Assembly: GCF_001277175.1 (NCBI RefSeq)
Contig: NZ_CP012257.1
Coordinates: 3,968,001-4,032,000 of the forward strand
Direction: 5' to 3'
Source of the DNA: Cronobacter universalis NCTC 9529
GTDB taxonomy: Bacteria > Pseudomonadota > Gammaproteobacteria > Enterobacterales > Enterobacteriaceae
Length of the DNA: 64,000 nucleotides
Shown: positions 29,675 to 39,708 of the stretch, piece by piece
Numbering within the stretch: the first letter of the stretch is position 1
Layout of the letters: the number at the start of each line of letters is the position of its first letter
Made by a program: the position numbers and the translations under genes
Notes under the pieces: model-generated
Told to the model about the DNA's origin: nothing
Database searches by the model: none
Seen by the model: only the letters and a program-made list of their open reading frames with translations

Positions 29675-29912
29675 ACAGGGTGGGTAAGCGCAGCGCACCC
29701 ACCGTTTACATGAAGCGATACGGCGGGTGCGCATGGCTTACCCGCCCTACACCGGGATATGCAAATTTGTAGGATGGGTAAGCGCAGCGCACCCACCGTT
29801 TACATGACGCAACACGGCGGGTGCGCGTGGCTTACTCGCCCTGCACCGGGATGTGCAAATTTGTAGGGTGGGTAAGCGCAGCGCACCCACCGTTTACATT
29901 GCGCGACACGGC
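29675..29912. repeat. 94-bp-period tandem array of REP-like palindromes
   Basis: Units begin with AGG(G/A)TGGGTAAGCGC at 29677, 29771 and 29865, exactly 94 bases apart. Each full unit has a forward palindrome, a ~25-base spacer containing CCGTTTACAT, an inverted palindrome (GGCGGGTGCGC...GCCCT(A/G)C) and a linker CACCGGGAT(A/G)TGCAAATTTGT. About 2.5 units are present between yhhY and ggt, with a few substitutions between units. Confidence 0.9.
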
Positions 29913-29918
29913 GCTACC

Positions 29919-31685
29919 TTAATACCCCGCCGTTGAATCATCGACGCTGCGCGGATCGGACGCGCCGTAAAGCGCCCCGTCCGGGCCAATCATAATGCTC
30001 TGGGTGCTGCCCATCGCCTCTTTCACCGCCACGTTCTGTCCTTTCTCACGCAGTAGCTTCAGCGTATCCGGGCTAAAGCCCTTCTCCACCCGCAGCTCAT
30101 CGGGCAGCCACTGGTGATGGAATCGCGGCGCGTTGGTGGCTTCCGCCACGTTCATACCGTAATCAATCGTGTTCACCACCATCTGCAACACGGTGGTGAT
30201 AATGCGGCTGCCGCCAGGGCTCCCGGTCACCAGCCATGTCTTACCGTCTTTGACGACAATCGTCGGCGACATCGACGACAGCGGGCGTTTCTTCGGCCCC
30301 ACCGCGTTGGCGTCGCCGCCTACCAGGCCATAGACGTTTGGCGTTCCCGGTTTGGCGGAGAAATCGTCCATCTGGTTATTCATCAGAATCCCGGTATCGC
30401 CCGCCACAATGCCGCTGCCGAAGGTGGTGTTAAGCGTATAGGTCACCGCCACCGCATTGCCGTCTTTGTCGACGACCGAAAAATGCGTGGTCTGGTTACT
30501 CTCATAAGGCGCGAGGTTGCCCGGTTTAATCTCTTTCGACGGGCGCGCTTTGTTAACATCGATCTGCTGCGCCAGGGATTTCGCGTAGGCCTTGCTGGTC
30601 AGCGCCTGCCACGGCACCTTCACGAAATCCGGGTCGCCCAGGTACTCCGAGCGGTCGGCGTAGGCGTATTTTTCCGCCTCGGCCATAATCTGCATCGCGT
30701 CGGCGCTGCCGAAGCCATATTTATGCAGGTCGAAATTCTCAAGGATATTCAGGATCTGCACGATATGGATCCCGCCCGACGACGGCGGCGGCATCGAATA
30801 GACCTGATAACCGCGGTAGTCGCCGCTCACAGGCGTGCGCTCCACCGCTTTGTAATTCGCCAGATCGGCTTTGGTGATAAGCCCGCCGTTTTTCGCCATC
30901 TCGTCGGCTATCTGGTCGGCAATCGGCCCTTTATAAAAAGCGTCCGGGCCATCTTTGGCGATAAGCTCCAGGCTTTTTGCAAGATTCGCCTGCACCAGCT
31001 TGTCGCCCTTCTGGTAGGGATTACCGTCCTGTTTCCAGAAAATCGCCTTGCTGGCCGGGTGGTTCGGGAGCGTCTCCACGCCGTAAGTTTTTAAATCGAT
31101 GGCGAGCGCGTCGTTGACCGTAAAGCCGTCGCGCGCAAGCGTAATGGCGGGCTGAATGACTTTATCGAGCGGCATCGTGCCATATTTTTGCAGCGCCAGC
31201 GCGAAACCCGCCACGCTGCCCGGCGTGCCGGAAGCGAGATGCGAAGTGAGCGATTTTTTGCTGTCGGCGTTGCCCTGCGCGTCGAGGAACATATCGCGCG
31301 TGGCTTTCTCCGGCGCCATTTCGCGGAAATCGATCGCCGTTACTTTGCCGTCTTTGGTGCGCAGCATCATAAAGCCGCCGCCGCCGAGGTTACCGGCCTG
31401 CGGATGCGTCACCGCCAGCGCGAACCCCACCGCGACCGCCGCATCCACCGCGTTACCGCCCTGCTTTAGCACATCGACGCCCACCTGCGTCGCCGCCGCG
31501 TCCACCGAGGCGACCATGCCGTGTTCGGCACGCACCGGATGGAAGACATCTTCTTCCACGCCATAAGAGACCGGCGCAGGCGCTGGTGCCGCGACAGGCG
31601 GCGGCGCGGCCCCCGCCGTTAAACAAAAGGTGACCGCCAGCGCCGCTATCACGCTCTGGCGTACGGTTTTCCACTGCATCATCAT
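29919..31685 (-). CDS. ggt: Gamma-glutamyltranspeptidase Ggt
   Basis: Ggt is a periplasmic enzyme that hydrolyses or transpeptidates the gamma-glutamyl bond of glutathione. The 588-residue precursor (580 in E. coli) has a signal peptide (to about residue 26) and self-cleaves before the nucleophilic Thr near residue 400 (NQTTHFSVVD). LNTTFGSGIVAG, the lid-loop/active-site region and SPGGSRIITTVLQ are conserved. The first ATG, 8 bases after GGAG, is used. A proline/alanine-rich stretch after the signal peptide accounts for part of the extra length. Confidence 0.97.
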   Translation of the reverse strand: MMMQWKTVRQSVIAALAVTFCLTAGAAPPPVAAPAPAPVSYGVEEDVFHPVRAEHGMVASVDAAATQVGVDVLKQGGNAVDAAVAVGFALAVTHPQAGNLGGGGFMMLRTKDGKVTAIDFREMAPEKATRDMFLDAQGNADSKKSLTSHLASGTPGSVAGFALALQKYGTMPLDKVIQPAITLARDGFTVNDALAIDLKTYGVETLPNHPASKAIFWKQDGNPYQKGDKLVQANLAKSLELIAKDGPDAFYKGPIADQIADEMAKNGGLITKADLANYKAVERTPVSGDYRGYQVYSMPPPSSGGIHIVQILNILENFDLHKYGFGSADAMQIMAEAEKYAYADRSEYLGDPDFVKVPWQALTSKAYAKSLAQQIDVNKARPSKEIKPGNLAPYESNQTTHFSVVDKDGNAVAVTYTLNTTFGSGIVAGDTGILMNNQMDDFSAKPGTPNVYGLVGGDANAVGPKKRPLSSMSPTIVVKDGKTWLVTGSPGGSRIITTVLQMVVNTIDYGMNVAEATNAPRFHHQWLPDELRVEKGFSPDTLKLLREKGQNVAVKEAMGSTQSIMIGPDGALYGASDPRSVDDSTAGY

Positions 31686-31810
31686 TATTGTTCTCCGCTT
31701 ATTATCCGGGACGCTCCCCGGAATAAGTCTGGTTCACAACTCTTAAAAGATCATCGTGCCGTCACAGAGGAGGTAAACTGAAAAGATCTTCCAGAGGGGA
31801 GGGAAACACC

Positions 31811-32332
31811 ATGAAACGCTATTTACTGATTGCCGCGGCGCTTCCGCTGGCGGCGCTTGCCCAACCGATTAACGTCATCAACAACCCTAACCAGCCGGGG
31901 TACGTGAACCCGAGCCAGCAGCGTTTGCAGACGCAGATGCAAAGCCAGCAGCTTCAGCAAAAGGGGATGCTGAATCAGCAGATCCAGAGGCAAAGCCGCC
32001 TGCAACAGCAGCAGTTGCAAACTCAGATGAATAATAACGTTGAGCGAATTCAGCAGAACCAGCCGGGGACGCTGAACCCGCAGAGAGAACAGGTGCTGCC
32101 GAACACCAATGGCGGCATGCTCAATAGCAGCAGCGGAAGCTCACAGCACATGCTCAACAGCAACGGCGCGACGCTGAACGGCAGCAGCGCAAGCTCACAA
32201 CACATGCTCAACAGCAACGGCGCGACGCTGAACAGCACACAGCAGCCGCACATGATTGAGCCGCGCCAGAACGGCGATATGCTGCGGCAAAACGGCACTA
32301 CGCTGAATACGCAGAGCGCCATCACGCCTTAA
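31811..32332 (+). CDS. yhhA: YhhA-like periplasmic Gln/Asn-rich protein with internal repeat
   Basis: This 173-residue protein begins with a signal peptide ([17 protein letters not shown]) followed by a low-complexity, Gln- and Asn-rich body (DUF2756 type). E. coli YhhA is about 146 residues; the extra length is largely explained by an 18-residue repeat visible in DNA at 32126-32233. Function is unknown. It is divergent from ggt, and its 3' end overlaps the end of convergent ugpQ by four bases. Confidence 0.9.
   Translation: MKRYLLIAAALPLAALAQPINVINNPNQPGYVNPSQQRLQTQMQSQQLQQKGMLNQQIQRQSRLQQQQLQTQMNNNVERIQQNQPGTLNPQREQVLPNTNGGMLNSSSGSSQHMLNSNGATLNGSSASSQHMLNSNGATLNSTQQPHMIEPRQNGDMLRQNGTTLNTQSAITP
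32126..32233 (+). repeat. 54-bp tandem duplication inside yhhA
   Basis: Positions 32126-32179 and 32180-32233 are nearly identical and in frame, each encoding (S/G)SS(G/A)[14 protein letters not shown]. The few differences include synonymous ones, so the duplication is not brand new but is well preserved. Confidence 0.9.
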
Positions 32333-33069
32333 GCGCGAAAATCCGGCCCGATCTCGTCAATCGCATCGGTGCAGATGCAGTCCACGCCCCAGGCGAGCAG
32401 CTCCAGCGCGCGCCGGGGCGAATTCACGGTATAGACCAGAATACGCAGCCCGGCGTCTTTCAGTTGCATGACACGCGCCTGATCCAAAAGCTTATGGTTC
32501 AGGTGAATGGAGACGCAGCCAAGACGCGTGGTCAACGCCTGCCAGTCGTCGCGCCATTCGTCCAGCAGTAGCCCGCGCGGCAGTTCCGGCGCCGCCTGTT
32601 GCGCCGCCTCCAGCGCCTCGATGGAAAACGACGAGAGCAGCGGCGCGGTCATGCCTTCCCAGAGCGCGCGCGCGGCCAGCGCCACCACGCGCCCGGTTTC
32701 GGAATCCGCGCCGGTCGTCGGTTTGATTTCGATATTCGCCATCATGCGGTGCTCGCGGCAGCGCTGCGCCACATCGCTCAGCAGCGCCAGCTTCTCGCCT
32801 TTAAACGCGCCGCTAAACCAGCTGCCAGCGTCCACTTTCAGCAGCTCATCCCAGTTCAGCTCGCCCGCCACACCCCAGCCATTGCTGGTGCGCTCCAGCG
32901 TGTCGTCATGCAGCAGGAAAATCTGACCGTCTTTCGTGAGCTTGACGTCAAACTCAATCATGGCGTGGCCCAGGCGCGCGCCGGTTTCAATCGCCGCCAG
33001 GGTATTTTCCGGCGCCAGTCGGCCGCCGCCGCGGTGGGCGACGATGGGAGGATATGGCCAGTTGCTCAT
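32329..33069 (-). CDS. ugpQ: Glycerophosphodiester phosphodiesterase UgpQ
   Basis: This cytoplasmic enzyme splits glycerophosphodiesters imported by Ugp into glycerol-3-phosphate and an alcohol. It has 246 residues (247 in E. coli), catalytic His in IVAHRGGG and [10 protein letters not shown], and the metal-binding Glu in NIEIKPT. Its start overlaps the ugpC stop by four bases (ATGA), so it is translationally coupled as the last gene of ugpBAECQ. Confidence 0.97.
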   Translation of the reverse strand: MSNWPYPPIVAHRGGGRLAPENTLAAIETGARLGHAMIEFDVKLTKDGQIFLLHDDTLERTSNGWGVAGELNWDELLKVDAGSWFSGAFKGEKLALLSDVAQRCREHRMMANIEIKPTTGADSETGRVVALAARALWEGMTAPLLSSFSIEALEAAQQAAPELPRGLLLDEWRDDWQALTTRLGCVSIHLNHKLLDQARVMQLKDAGLRILVYTVNSPRRALELLAWGVDCICTDAIDEIGPDFRA

Positions 33070-34139
33070 AAACGTTGTCCTGTTTCACCGTCAAAAAAGT
33101 GCAGATGATTTTCCGGCAGGTGCAGCCACAGCTGGCTGCCCGGCTGCGGACGCTCCTGATGCGCCAGGCGCGCCACCACTTTCTGGCTGCCCCAGCGGCC
33201 ATGCGCGAGGTTATCCGCGCCCAGCATCTCCAGCGTATCGAGCGGCAGCGGCACGCCGCCTGCGGCCTGTGAGCTTAGCGCAATATGTTCCGGGCGGATA
33301 CCCAGCGTCACCTTGCGCCCGGCGAGCGCTTTGTGCAGCCTCCCGAGCGGCAGGGAAAGGCCGCCGTCGACGTCGAAATGGGTGCCTTCGGCATTCACCC
33401 GCCCTTCCAGCAGGTTCATCGCCGGGCTGCCGATAAAGCTCGCCACAAAGCGACTGGCGGGTTTTTCGTAGACTTCCACCGGCGTGCCTGTCTGCTCCGC
33501 CACGCCTTTGTTCATCACCATCACGCGCTGGGCGAGCGTCATTGCCTCGACCTGATCGTGCGTCACATACAGCGACGTGGTACGCAGGCGGCGATGCAAC
33601 TCTTGCAGCTCAAGGCGCATCTGTACGCGCAGCCTGGCGTCAAGGTTTGAAAGCGGCTCATCGAAGAGGAACACCGCCGGATCGCGCACAATCGCGCGGC
33701 CCATCGCCACGCGCTGGCGCTGGCCGCCGGAGAGCTCGCGCGGGCGACGTTTTAACAGCCCGTCGAGCTCCAGAATGCGCGCCGCCTCTTTAACGCGCTC
33801 GGCGATGTGCGCTTTGCCCATCCCGCGAATTTTCAGGCCCCAGGCCATGTTCTCTTCGACATTCATATGCGGGTACAGCGCGTAGTTCTGGAACACCATC
33901 GCGATGCCGCGCTCTTTCGGCTCCATTTCGGTGACGCGCTGGCGGTCTATCCAGATATCGCCGCTGCTCACGCGCTCAAGCCCGGCCACCATACGCAGCA
34001 GCGTCGATTTGCCGCAGCCGGACGGGCCGACCATCACGATAAATTCGCCATCCGCGATGTCCACCGTCAGCGGCTGAATGACCTGCGTTTTGCCGTTGTC
34101 CCAGCTTTTGGTGACCGCCTGTAATTTGAGTCCTGCCAT
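33066..34139 (-). CDS. ugpC: Glycerol-3-phosphate ABC transporter ATPase UgpC
   Basis: This 357-residue MalK-type ATPase (356 in E. coli) powers uptake of glycerol-3-phosphate and its diesters. Walker [10 protein letters not shown], signature LSGGQRQR, Walker [13 protein letters not shown] and the H-loop VTHDQVEA are present, followed by a regulatory TOBE region. The start [13 protein letters not shown] at 34139 matches the family; an 11-residue upstream extension would overlap ugpE. Confidence 0.97.
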   Translation of the reverse strand: MAGLKLQAVTKSWDNGKTQVIQPLTVDIADGEFIVMVGPSGCGKSTLLRMVAGLERVSSGDIWIDRQRVTEMEPKERGIAMVFQNYALYPHMNVEENMAWGLKIRGMGKAHIAERVKEAARILELDGLLKRRPRELSGGQRQRVAMGRAIVRDPAVFLFDEPLSNLDARLRVQMRLELQELHRRLRTTSLYVTHDQVEAMTLAQRVMVMNKGVAEQTGTPVEVYEKPASRFVASFIGSPAMNLLEGRVNAEGTHFDVDGGLSLPLGRLHKALAGRKVTLGIRPEHIALSSQAAGGVPLPLDTLEMLGADNLAHGRWGSQKVVARLAHQERPQPGSQLWLHLPENHLHFFDGETGQRL

Positions 34140-34140
34140 C

Positions 34141-34986
34141 TTATTTCTCGCTATCCACCAGCCCGCGAACAAACGCGCGCTGCATCACTAAAACAATCAC
34201 CACCGGCGGGATAAGCGTCAGCAGCATCGCCGCCATCACCTGATTCCACTGCGTGCTGCCCTCGCCCACCGAAATCATGCCTTTAATGCCCGCCACCGCC
34301 GTGCCGAGCGACGGATCGGTGATGATCAGCAGCGGCCAGAGATACTGGTTCCAGCCGTAGATAAACGTAATGACGAACAGCGCCGCGAGGTTGGTTTTGG
34401 AGAGCGGCAGCACGATGTCGCGGAAAAATCGCATCGGCGAGGCGCCATCGATGCGCGCCGCTTCCATCAGTTCGTCAGGCAGCGTCATAAAGAACTGGCG
34501 GAACAGAAAGGTGGCGGTCGCGGACGCCATCAGCGGCAGCGTCAGGCCGGTATAGCTGTCCATCATCTTCAGGTTGGCTATTACTTCCACCGTCGGGAAA
34601 ATGCGCACTTCCACCGGCAGCATCAGCGTAATAAAAATCATCCAGAAGAAGAGGTTACGCAGCGGGAAGCGAAACCAGACGATAGCGAACGCCGAGAGCA
34701 TCGACACCGCGATTTTCCCGACGGTAATGCTGAACGCCATGATGAAACTGTTCAGCAGCATCAGCCAGAACGGCGCGCTGTTAGCCCCGACGCCGTTCAC
34801 CCAAATATCTTTCAGGTTTTCCCACAGGTGCGTGCCGGGGATAAGCGTCATCGGCGTGGCGAACACGGCCTGATTATCGAGCGTCGCCGCGACAAACGCC
34901 ACGTAGAGCGGAAAGAGAATCGCGGCGATGCCGAGGATCAAAATGGTATGGCTGAAAATCGTCAGCCCAGGGCGGTTTTCAATCAT
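34141..34986 (-). CDS. ugpE: Glycerol-3-phosphate ABC transporter permease UgpE
   Basis: This inner-membrane permease of 281 residues has the E. coli length, with six transmembrane segments and the ATPase-contact EAA loop [24 protein letters not shown]. It pairs with UgpA. It overlaps ugpA by four bases and is followed by ugpC after one base. Confidence 0.97.
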   Translation of the reverse strand: MIENRPGLTIFSHTILILGIAAILFPLYVAFVAATLDNQAVFATPMTLIPGTHLWENLKDIWVNGVGANSAPFWLMLLNSFIMAFSITVGKIAVSMLSAFAIVWFRFPLRNLFFWMIFITLMLPVEVRIFPTVEVIANLKMMDSYTGLTLPLMASATATFLFRQFFMTLPDELMEAARIDGASPMRFFRDIVLPLSKTNLAALFVITFIYGWNQYLWPLLIITDPSLGTAVAGIKGMISVGEGSTQWNQVMAAMLLTLIPPVVIVLVMQRAFVRGLVDSEK

Positions 34987-35870
34987 TGGTAACGCACCTT
35001 ACTTTCCACATAGCGGAACTGCACCACGGTGAGAATAATCACCAGCGCCATCAGCACCACCGACTGCGCGGCGGAGGTGGAGAGATCCAGCCCGGCGAAC
35101 CCTTCGCGGTAAATCTTGTAGATAAGCGTGGTGGTGGCCTGCACCGGCCCGCCCGCGGTGGCGGCGTCGATAACCGGGAAGGTGTCGAAAAAGGCGTAGA
35201 CCAGATTCACCACCAACAGGAAAAAGCTCACCGGCGCGATAAGCGGCAGCGACAGCTTAAAGAAGCGGCGCACCGGGCCTGCGCCGTCGATGGCGGCCGC
35301 CTCGACCAGCGAGCGCGGGATCGACTGCAACGCCGCGAAGAAAAACAGAAAGTTGTAGCTGATTTGCTTCCAGACCGAGGCGAACACCACCAGGAACATC
35401 GCCTGGCCGCTGTTTTGCGAGTGGTTCCAGTAGTAGCCCATCTGCTCAAGCACATGGGTAATGAGCCCGCGTCCGGGATTAAAGAGGAAGATCCACAGCA
35501 CGGCGGCGATGGCGGGCGCGACGGCGTAGGGCAGCAGCATCAACGTCTGGTAAAAACGGCTGCCGCGCACCACGTAATCCACGAGGGCCGCGAAAAACAG
35601 CGATATCAGCAGCCCGCTGACGGTCACCAGCGCGCTGAATTTAATGGTGGTCCAGAAGGAATCCAGGTAGTAGCTGTCGTGAAACAGCTGGGTAAAATTC
35701 GCCAGCCCGACAAACTGGCTCGATAGCCCGAACGGATCGATGCTCTGTACGGAGTACCAGAGCGCCTCGCCCGCAGGCCAGATAAAAAAGATGACGGTGA
35801 TAATCAGCTGCGGCGCCAGTAACGCATAGGGCAGCCAGCCTGAACGAAACACCGGACGGGATGATGACAT
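34983..35870 (-). CDS. ugpA: Glycerol-3-phosphate ABC transporter permease UgpA
   Basis: This 295-residue inner-membrane permease has the E. coli length, with the EAA loop [21 protein letters not shown] and the family end [11 protein letters not shown]. The start [14 protein letters not shown] at 35870 is used; open sequence further upstream runs through REP repeats. The ugpB-ugpA gap of 136 bases holds those repeats and may lower downstream expression relative to the binding protein. Confidence 0.96.
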   Translation of the reverse strand: MSSSRPVFRSGWLPYALLAPQLIITVIFFIWPAGEALWYSVQSIDPFGLSSQFVGLANFTQLFHDSYYLDSFWTTIKFSALVTVSGLLISLFFAALVDYVVRGSRFYQTLMLLPYAVAPAIAAVLWIFLFNPGRGLITHVLEQMGYYWNHSQNSGQAMFLVVFASVWKQISYNFLFFFAALQSIPRSLVEAAAIDGAGPVRRFFKLSLPLIAPVSFFLLVVNLVYAFFDTFPVIDAATAGGPVQATTTLIYKIYREGFAGLDLSTSAAQSVVLMALVIILTVVQFRYVESKVRYQ

Positions 35871-35891
35871 AGAGAAACGCTTTCCTGAAAA

Positions 35892-35970
35892 ATGCCGGGT
35901 GCGGCTGCGCCTTACCCGGCCTACTAATCTGGTGCTTTGTAGGGTGGGTAAGCGAAGCGCACCCGCCGTT
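35892..35970. repeat. Canonical REP plus variant REP between ugpB and ugpA
   Basis: At 35894-35924 lies a classical enteric REP (PU) palindrome, GCCGGGTGCGGCTGCGCC then TTACCCGGCCTAC. At 35939-35970 follows the GTAGGGTGGGTAAGCG variant in inverted orientation. Having both together shows that the variant shares the REP layout, including the CTAC/GTAG edge. Confidence 0.85.
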
Positions 35971-36006
35971 CGAAACAACACCCACCGCGCCAACCCGCTA
36001 CCAGCG

Positions 36007-37326
36007 TTACGATTTCGTCGACTGCTCGAAGCGGCGCAACAGCTGATTACCACGCTCAACGGCGGAATCCAGCGCCTGCTGCGGGGTTTTCTTGCCGGTC
36101 CAGACGCTTTCCAGCTCTTCGTCAACCACGGTGCGGATCTGCGGCATATTGCCCAGACGCAGCCCTTTGGTGAACGGCAACGGCGGCTTGTTCAGCATCT
36201 GACGCGTCGCGATATCCGCGCCCGGGTTCTTCTCATAGAAGCCCTGCTGGCGGGTCAGATCGTAAGCGGCTTTAGTGATAGGCAGGTAACCGGTTTTCTG
36301 GTGCCATTCGGCGGCATTTTCCGGCTGCGCGAGGAAGTTCAGGAACTCCGCCACGCCTTTATACATCTCCTTGTTTTTGCCCTGCATCACCCACAGGCTC
36401 GCCCCGCCGATAATGGCGTTCTGCGGCGCGCCTTTCACGTCGGCGTCATAGGGCATCATGCCCACGCCGTAATTGAATTTGGCGTAGTGGCGGATATCCG
36501 CGAGCGAACCGGAAGAGGCGGTAGTGATGGCGCAATCGCCGTTGTAGAACTTCTCGGTGGACTCATCCTTGCGCCCGAAGTAGCTGAAATCGCCTTTCTT
36601 ATTCAGGTCTTCAAGCAGGGCGATATGCTTCACCTGCTCCGGCTTGTTGAATTCCAGCACCGCGTCAGCGCCGTCAAAGCCATTGTTTTTGGTGGCGACC
36701 GGCAGGCCATGCCAGGCGCTGAAGTTTTCAATCTGGATCCAGCCCTGCCAGCCGCTGGCGTAGCCGCACTTCATGCCAGAGGCTTTCAGCTTCGCGGTAT
36801 AGGCTGCGAGATCCTGCCAGGTTTTCGGCGGCTGCTCCGGGTCTAAGCCCGCTTTTTTGAAAGCGTCTTTGTTGTAGTAGAGCACAGGCGTGGAGCTGTT
36901 AAACGGCTGGGAGAGCAGATGGCCGCTTTTCGCGTCGGTGTAGTAACCGGCAACCGTCGGCACAAACTGCGACTCATCGAATTTAATGCCAGCGTCGTTA
37001 AACACTTCGTACACAGGCTTGATGGCTTTGGACGCCATCATGGTGGCGGTGCCTACTTCGTAAACCTGCAAAATCGCGGGCGCATTGCCGGTACGGAAAG
37101 CGGCGATCCCGGCCGCGAGGCTCTGCTCGTAGTTACCTTTGTAGACCGGCTCGATTTTGTACTCCGGGTGCGCCTCGTTAAACCGTTGCGCCAGTGAATT
37201 CACCTCTTTACCCAGTTCGCCTTCCATCGAATGCCAGAACGGAATGGTGGTGGCGGCCATCGCCTGGCTGCTCAGCGCCCATCCCAGAGCCACACAAATT
37301 GCTGTACGTCGTAACGAAGCTGTCAT
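36007..37326 (-). CDS. ugpB: Glycerol-3-phosphate periplasmic binding protein UgpB
   Basis: This 439-residue solute-binding protein (438 in E. coli) has a signal peptide ([19 protein letters not shown]...AMA). It binds sn-glycerol-3-phosphate and glycerophosphodiesters. [17 protein letters not shown], the central [16 protein letters not shown] and the ending [11 protein letters not shown] are conserved. ATG 37326 is chosen for its signal peptide. It is the first gene of ugpBAECQ and has Pho boxes about 85-112 bases upstream. Confidence 0.97.
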   Translation of the reverse strand: MTASLRRTAICVALGWALSSQAMAATTIPFWHSMEGELGKEVNSLAQRFNEAHPEYKIEPVYKGNYEQSLAAGIAAFRTGNAPAILQVYEVGTATMMASKAIKPVYEVFNDAGIKFDESQFVPTVAGYYTDAKSGHLLSQPFNSSTPVLYYNKDAFKKAGLDPEQPPKTWQDLAAYTAKLKASGMKCGYASGWQGWIQIENFSAWHGLPVATKNNGFDGADAVLEFNKPEQVKHIALLEDLNKKGDFSYFGRKDESTEKFYNGDCAITTASSGSLADIRHYAKFNYGVGMMPYDADVKGAPQNAIIGGASLWVMQGKNKEMYKGVAEFLNFLAQPENAAEWHQKTGYLPITKAAYDLTRQQGFYEKNPGADIATRQMLNKPPLPFTKGLRLGNMPQIRTVVDEELESVWTGKKTPQQALDSAVERGNQLLRRFEQSTKS

Positions 37327-37409
37327 GTCTGTTATCTCTCTGATTATGCGTCGTTTGAGATGCGCGAAATCACGCGTTTTATGCTCGCGAGCTAACATGA
37401 CATGCGCGT

Positions 37410-37438
37410 ATGACAGAAAAATAACTGGATAATGACAA
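37410..37438 (-). promoter_or_regulatory. Pho boxes of the ugp operon
   Basis: On the minus strand three heptamers, TTGTCAT, CAGTTAT and CTGTCAT, are spaced exactly 11 bases apart with four-base spacers. This matches the PhoB-binding layout CTGTCAT-N4-CTGTCAT. It predicts induction of ugpBAECQ by phosphate starvation. Confidence 0.8.
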
Positions 37439-37496
37439 GATAGTGACGTGAGAGCGGCAGAGAAATGACGCGCCGGTGATGGTCTGATGACGCAGG

Positions 37497-37865
37497 TTAA
37501 GCGCGAAGCTGAGCAGCAATCTCTTCCAGCGACAGACGTCCTGCCGCCGCGTTGACGGTCATCTCAACGAAACCCGGATTGGCCGCCACATCAATGCCGT
37601 TTCGCTTAAGAAACAACAGCGTGATGAATAGCGCCGTACGCTTGTTATCGTCGTTAAAAATATGGCCGCGCGCAACCGCCAGCAAATGCATGGCCGCCAG
37701 CAGCCAGATATCATTAACGCCCTCATACTCATATTTGTTGAGCACGCGGTACATCAGCGCTTCGGCCCGCCCTGGATCAGGCATACCGGTAACCCCCGGC
37801 GTGACCTGCAACAGACGGTCATGGAAACGGATTATCTCTTCCGCTGAGATAAAATGAATCGTCAT
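37497..37865 (-). CDS. doc: Doc-type toxin (Fic-fold kinase)
   Basis: This 122-residue protein closely resembles P1 Doc, which phosphorylates EF-Tu and stops translation. The Doc variant of the Fic motif, HIFNDDNKR, lies at residues 68-76, and [11 protein letters not shown] and LLFLKRNGI match P1 Doc. Its ATG overlaps the stop of the upstream antitoxin (TAATG). The gene is complete and looks functional. It is an accessory insertion between ugpB and livF relative to E. coli. Confidence 0.92.
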   Translation of the reverse strand: MTIHFISAEEIIRFHDRLLQVTPGVTGMPDPGRAEALMYRVLNKYEYEGVNDIWLLAAMHLLAVARGHIFNDDNKRTALFITLLFLKRNGIDVAANPGFVEMTVNAAAGRLSLEEIAAQLRA

Positions 37866-38086
37866 TATTTATCCGCAAGCTCCCTGATTTCATTACCGTG
37901 CACAGCCATGATCTCCGCAAATTCCGCATCCAGCTTCGCGGCCTGATAACGCTCGAATTCTTCTGCGCTAATGATCACCGCTGATTTATGGCCACGGCGG
38001 GTAATGGTGACTGGCGTCCCGGCCGCCGCTGATTCCAGCGCAGAAGCCAGCTGCTGTCTCGCTTCGCTATAGTTCATGGTACGCAT
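37865..38086 (-). CDS. phd: Phd/YefM-family antitoxin
   Basis: This 73-residue antitoxin has the Phd/YefM N-terminal DNA-binding fold (MNYSEARQQLASALESAAAGTPVTITRRGH, then SAVIISAEEFERYQA) and a C-terminal tail (DAEFAEIMAVHGNEI) that should bind Doc. ATG 38086 follows a perfect AGGAGGGCGT ribosome site; MNYSEA three codons later is an alternative. TGTACA-type palindromes overlapping its promoter suggest autorepression. Confidence 0.9.
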   Translation of the reverse strand: MRTMNYSEARQQLASALESAAAGTPVTITRRGHKSAVIISAEEFERYQAAKLDAEFAEIMAVHGNEIRELADK

Positions 38087-38100
38087 ACGCCCTCCTTTCA

Positions 38101-38132
38101 GGTACAAGTTAATTGTACAACTAAGATGTACG
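38101..38132 (-). promoter_or_regulatory. Phd/YefM operator and promoter
   Basis: Three TGTACA-like hexamers lie at 38101-38106 (GGTACA), 38114-38119 (TGTACA) and 38127-38132 (TGTACG), 13 bases apart. GTACAA-N5-TTGTAC is a perfect palindrome at 38102-38118. YefM/Phd repressors use TGTACA cores. A TACAAT -10 element on the minus strand overlaps the central site. Confidence 0.65.
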
Positions 38133-38173
38133 TAAAACAAAAGCCGGGCGGCGAAAAATGCCTTGCCCGGCTT
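38133..38173 (-). terminator. Probable terminator of livHMGF
   Basis: On the minus strand AAGCCGGGC pairs with GCCCGGCTT around a 15-base interior and is followed by TTGTTTT. It lies 53 bases beyond the livF stop and just before the phd promoter. A second GC-rich imperfect repeat follows livF more closely (38186-38218). Confidence 0.65.
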
Positions 38174-38225
38174 AAATAATGGCGTGTGCCCGGCATGCAT
38201 TACGCCGCCGGGCCGTACAGGCGAA

Positions 38226-38939
38226 TCAACCGCCGAGATACGCGCTGCGCACCGCTTCGTTGGCAAGCAGCGCCTCGCCGGTGTCTTCCAGCACTACGTG
38301 ACCGTTCTCCAGCACGTAGCCGCGATCGGCGAGCTTCAGCGCCTGGTTGGCGTTCTGCTCGACCAGGAAAATCGTCATCCCCTCTTTGCGCAGCTGCTCG
38401 ATGGTGTCGAAAATCTGCTGGATGATGATCGGCGCCAGGCCAAGCGACGGTTCGTCAAGCAGCAGCAGGCGCGGCTGGCTCATCAGCGCGCGGCCAATCG
38501 CCAGCATCTGCTGTTCGCCGCCGGACATCGTCCCGGCGCGCTGGATGCGGCGCTCGTGCAGGCGCGGAAAGAGATCGTACACGCGCTGAATGCGCTCCTG
38601 ATACTGCGGGCGATCGGCGAAGAAGCCGCCCATCGCCAGGTTCTCTTCCACCGTCATACGGGAAAAGACCCGGCGGCCTTCCGGCACAATCGCCACCGCC
38701 TCGCGCATGATTTTCGCGGTCTGCCAGTCGGTAATGTCTTTACCATCAAAGATGATTTTCCCGGTGCTCGCGCGCGGGTCGCCGCACAGCGTGCCGAGCA
38801 GCGTGGTTTTACCGGCGCCGTTCGCGCCGATCAGGGTGACGATTTCACCCTGGCGAATATGCAGACTGACTTCATGCAGCGCCTGGATTTTGCCGTAGTG
38901 CGCGCTCACCCTGTCAAAAGATAACATCACGTTTTCCAT
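38226..38939 (-). CDS. livF: Branched-chain amino acid ABC transporter ATPase LivF
   Basis: This 237-residue ATPase has the E. coli length and is one of two ATPases of the leucine/isoleucine/valine importer. Walker A GANGAGKTT, signature MSGGEQQM, Walker B LLLLDEPSLGLAP and the H-loop LVEQNANQA are present. ATG 38939 lies one base after livG. It is the last gene of the operon. Confidence 0.97.
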   Translation of the reverse strand: MENVMLSFDRVSAHYGKIQALHEVSLHIRQGEIVTLIGANGAGKTTLLGTLCGDPRASTGKIIFDGKDITDWQTAKIMREAVAIVPEGRRVFSRMTVEENLAMGGFFADRPQYQERIQRVYDLFPRLHERRIQRAGTMSGGEQQMLAIGRALMSQPRLLLLDEPSLGLAPIIIQQIFDTIEQLRKEGMTIFLVEQNANQALKLADRGYVLENGHVVLEDTGEALLANEAVRSAYLGG

Positions 38940-38940
38940 C

Positions 38941-39708
38941 TTATGCCTCACCCAGGTATGCGCGAATCACGTCGGGGTTGTTGCGGATCTGCTCCGGCGT
39001 GCCGTTGGCAAGCGGCGTCCCCTGGTTTACCACGTAAATACGGTCCGAAATGCCCATCACCAGTTTCATGTCGTGCTCAATCAGCAGAATGGTCGTGTTG
39101 TGATGGTTGCGCAGCTCGACAATCAGTTCGTCCAGCTCTTTGGTCTCTTTCGGGTTCAGGCCCGCCGCCGGTTCGTCAAGCATCAGGATCGCAGGCTGCG
39201 TCACCATACAGCGGGCGATCTCCAGACGGCGCTGGTCGCCATACGCCAGGTTGCCCGCCTGGCGGTTGGCGTGCTGCAACAGGTTGATACGCTCAAGCCA
39301 GGTAGCGGCGCGATCGAGCGCCTCGCTGTGCGCGCGGCGAAACGCCGGGGTTTTCAGCAGGCCGGAAAACAGCCCGGATTTTAGCTGCTGGTGTTGCGCC
39401 ACCAGCAGGTTTTCAATCACCGTCATTTCACGGAACAGACGTACGTGCTGGAAGGTGCGCACCACGCCCATCCGGGCGATCTGCTGGCCCGGCAGCCCTT
39501 CGAGATGCTGGTCGCGCAGCATAATGGTGCCGCCGGTCGGTTTATAGAAGCCGGTCAGGCAGTTGAACACCGTGGTCTTGCCGGCCCCGTTCGGGCCAAT
39601 CAGCGAGACGATTTCACGCTCGCGCAGCTCAAGAGAGACATTGTTGACGGCAAGCAGGCCGCCAAAGCGCATCATCAGGCCGCTTACCGATAATAAAGGC
39701 TGACTCAT
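38941..39708 (-). CDS. livG: Branched-chain amino acid ABC transporter ATPase LivG
   Basis: This 255-residue ATPase has the E. coli length and partners LivF. Walker [10 protein letters not shown], signature LAYGDQRR (the usual LivG form), Walker [14 protein letters not shown] and [11 protein letters not shown] are present. It overlaps livM by four bases. Confidence 0.97.
   Translation of the reverse strand: MSQPLLSVSGLMMRFGGLLAVNNVSLELREREIVSLIGPNGAGKTTVFNCLTGFYKPTGGTIMLRDQHLEGLPGQQIARMGVVRTFQHVRLFREMTVIENLLVAQHQQLKSGLFSGLLKTPAFRRAHSEALDRAATWLERINLLQHANRQAGNLAYGDQRRLEIARCMVTQPAILMLDEPAAGLNPKETKELDELIVELRNHHNTTILLIEHDMKLVMGISDRIYVVNQGTPLANGTPEQIRNNPDVIRAYLGEA

Noticed and set aside
29675..29912. 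Tandem repeats considered as a CRISPR array
   Set aside because: Units are palindromic REP pairs with conserved linkers and a 94-base period; there are no unique spacers and no cas genes.
38186..38218. GC-rich imperfect repeat after livF considered as the liv terminator
   Set aside because: It has no T-run and is less well paired than the hairpin at 38141-38173, which is preferred.
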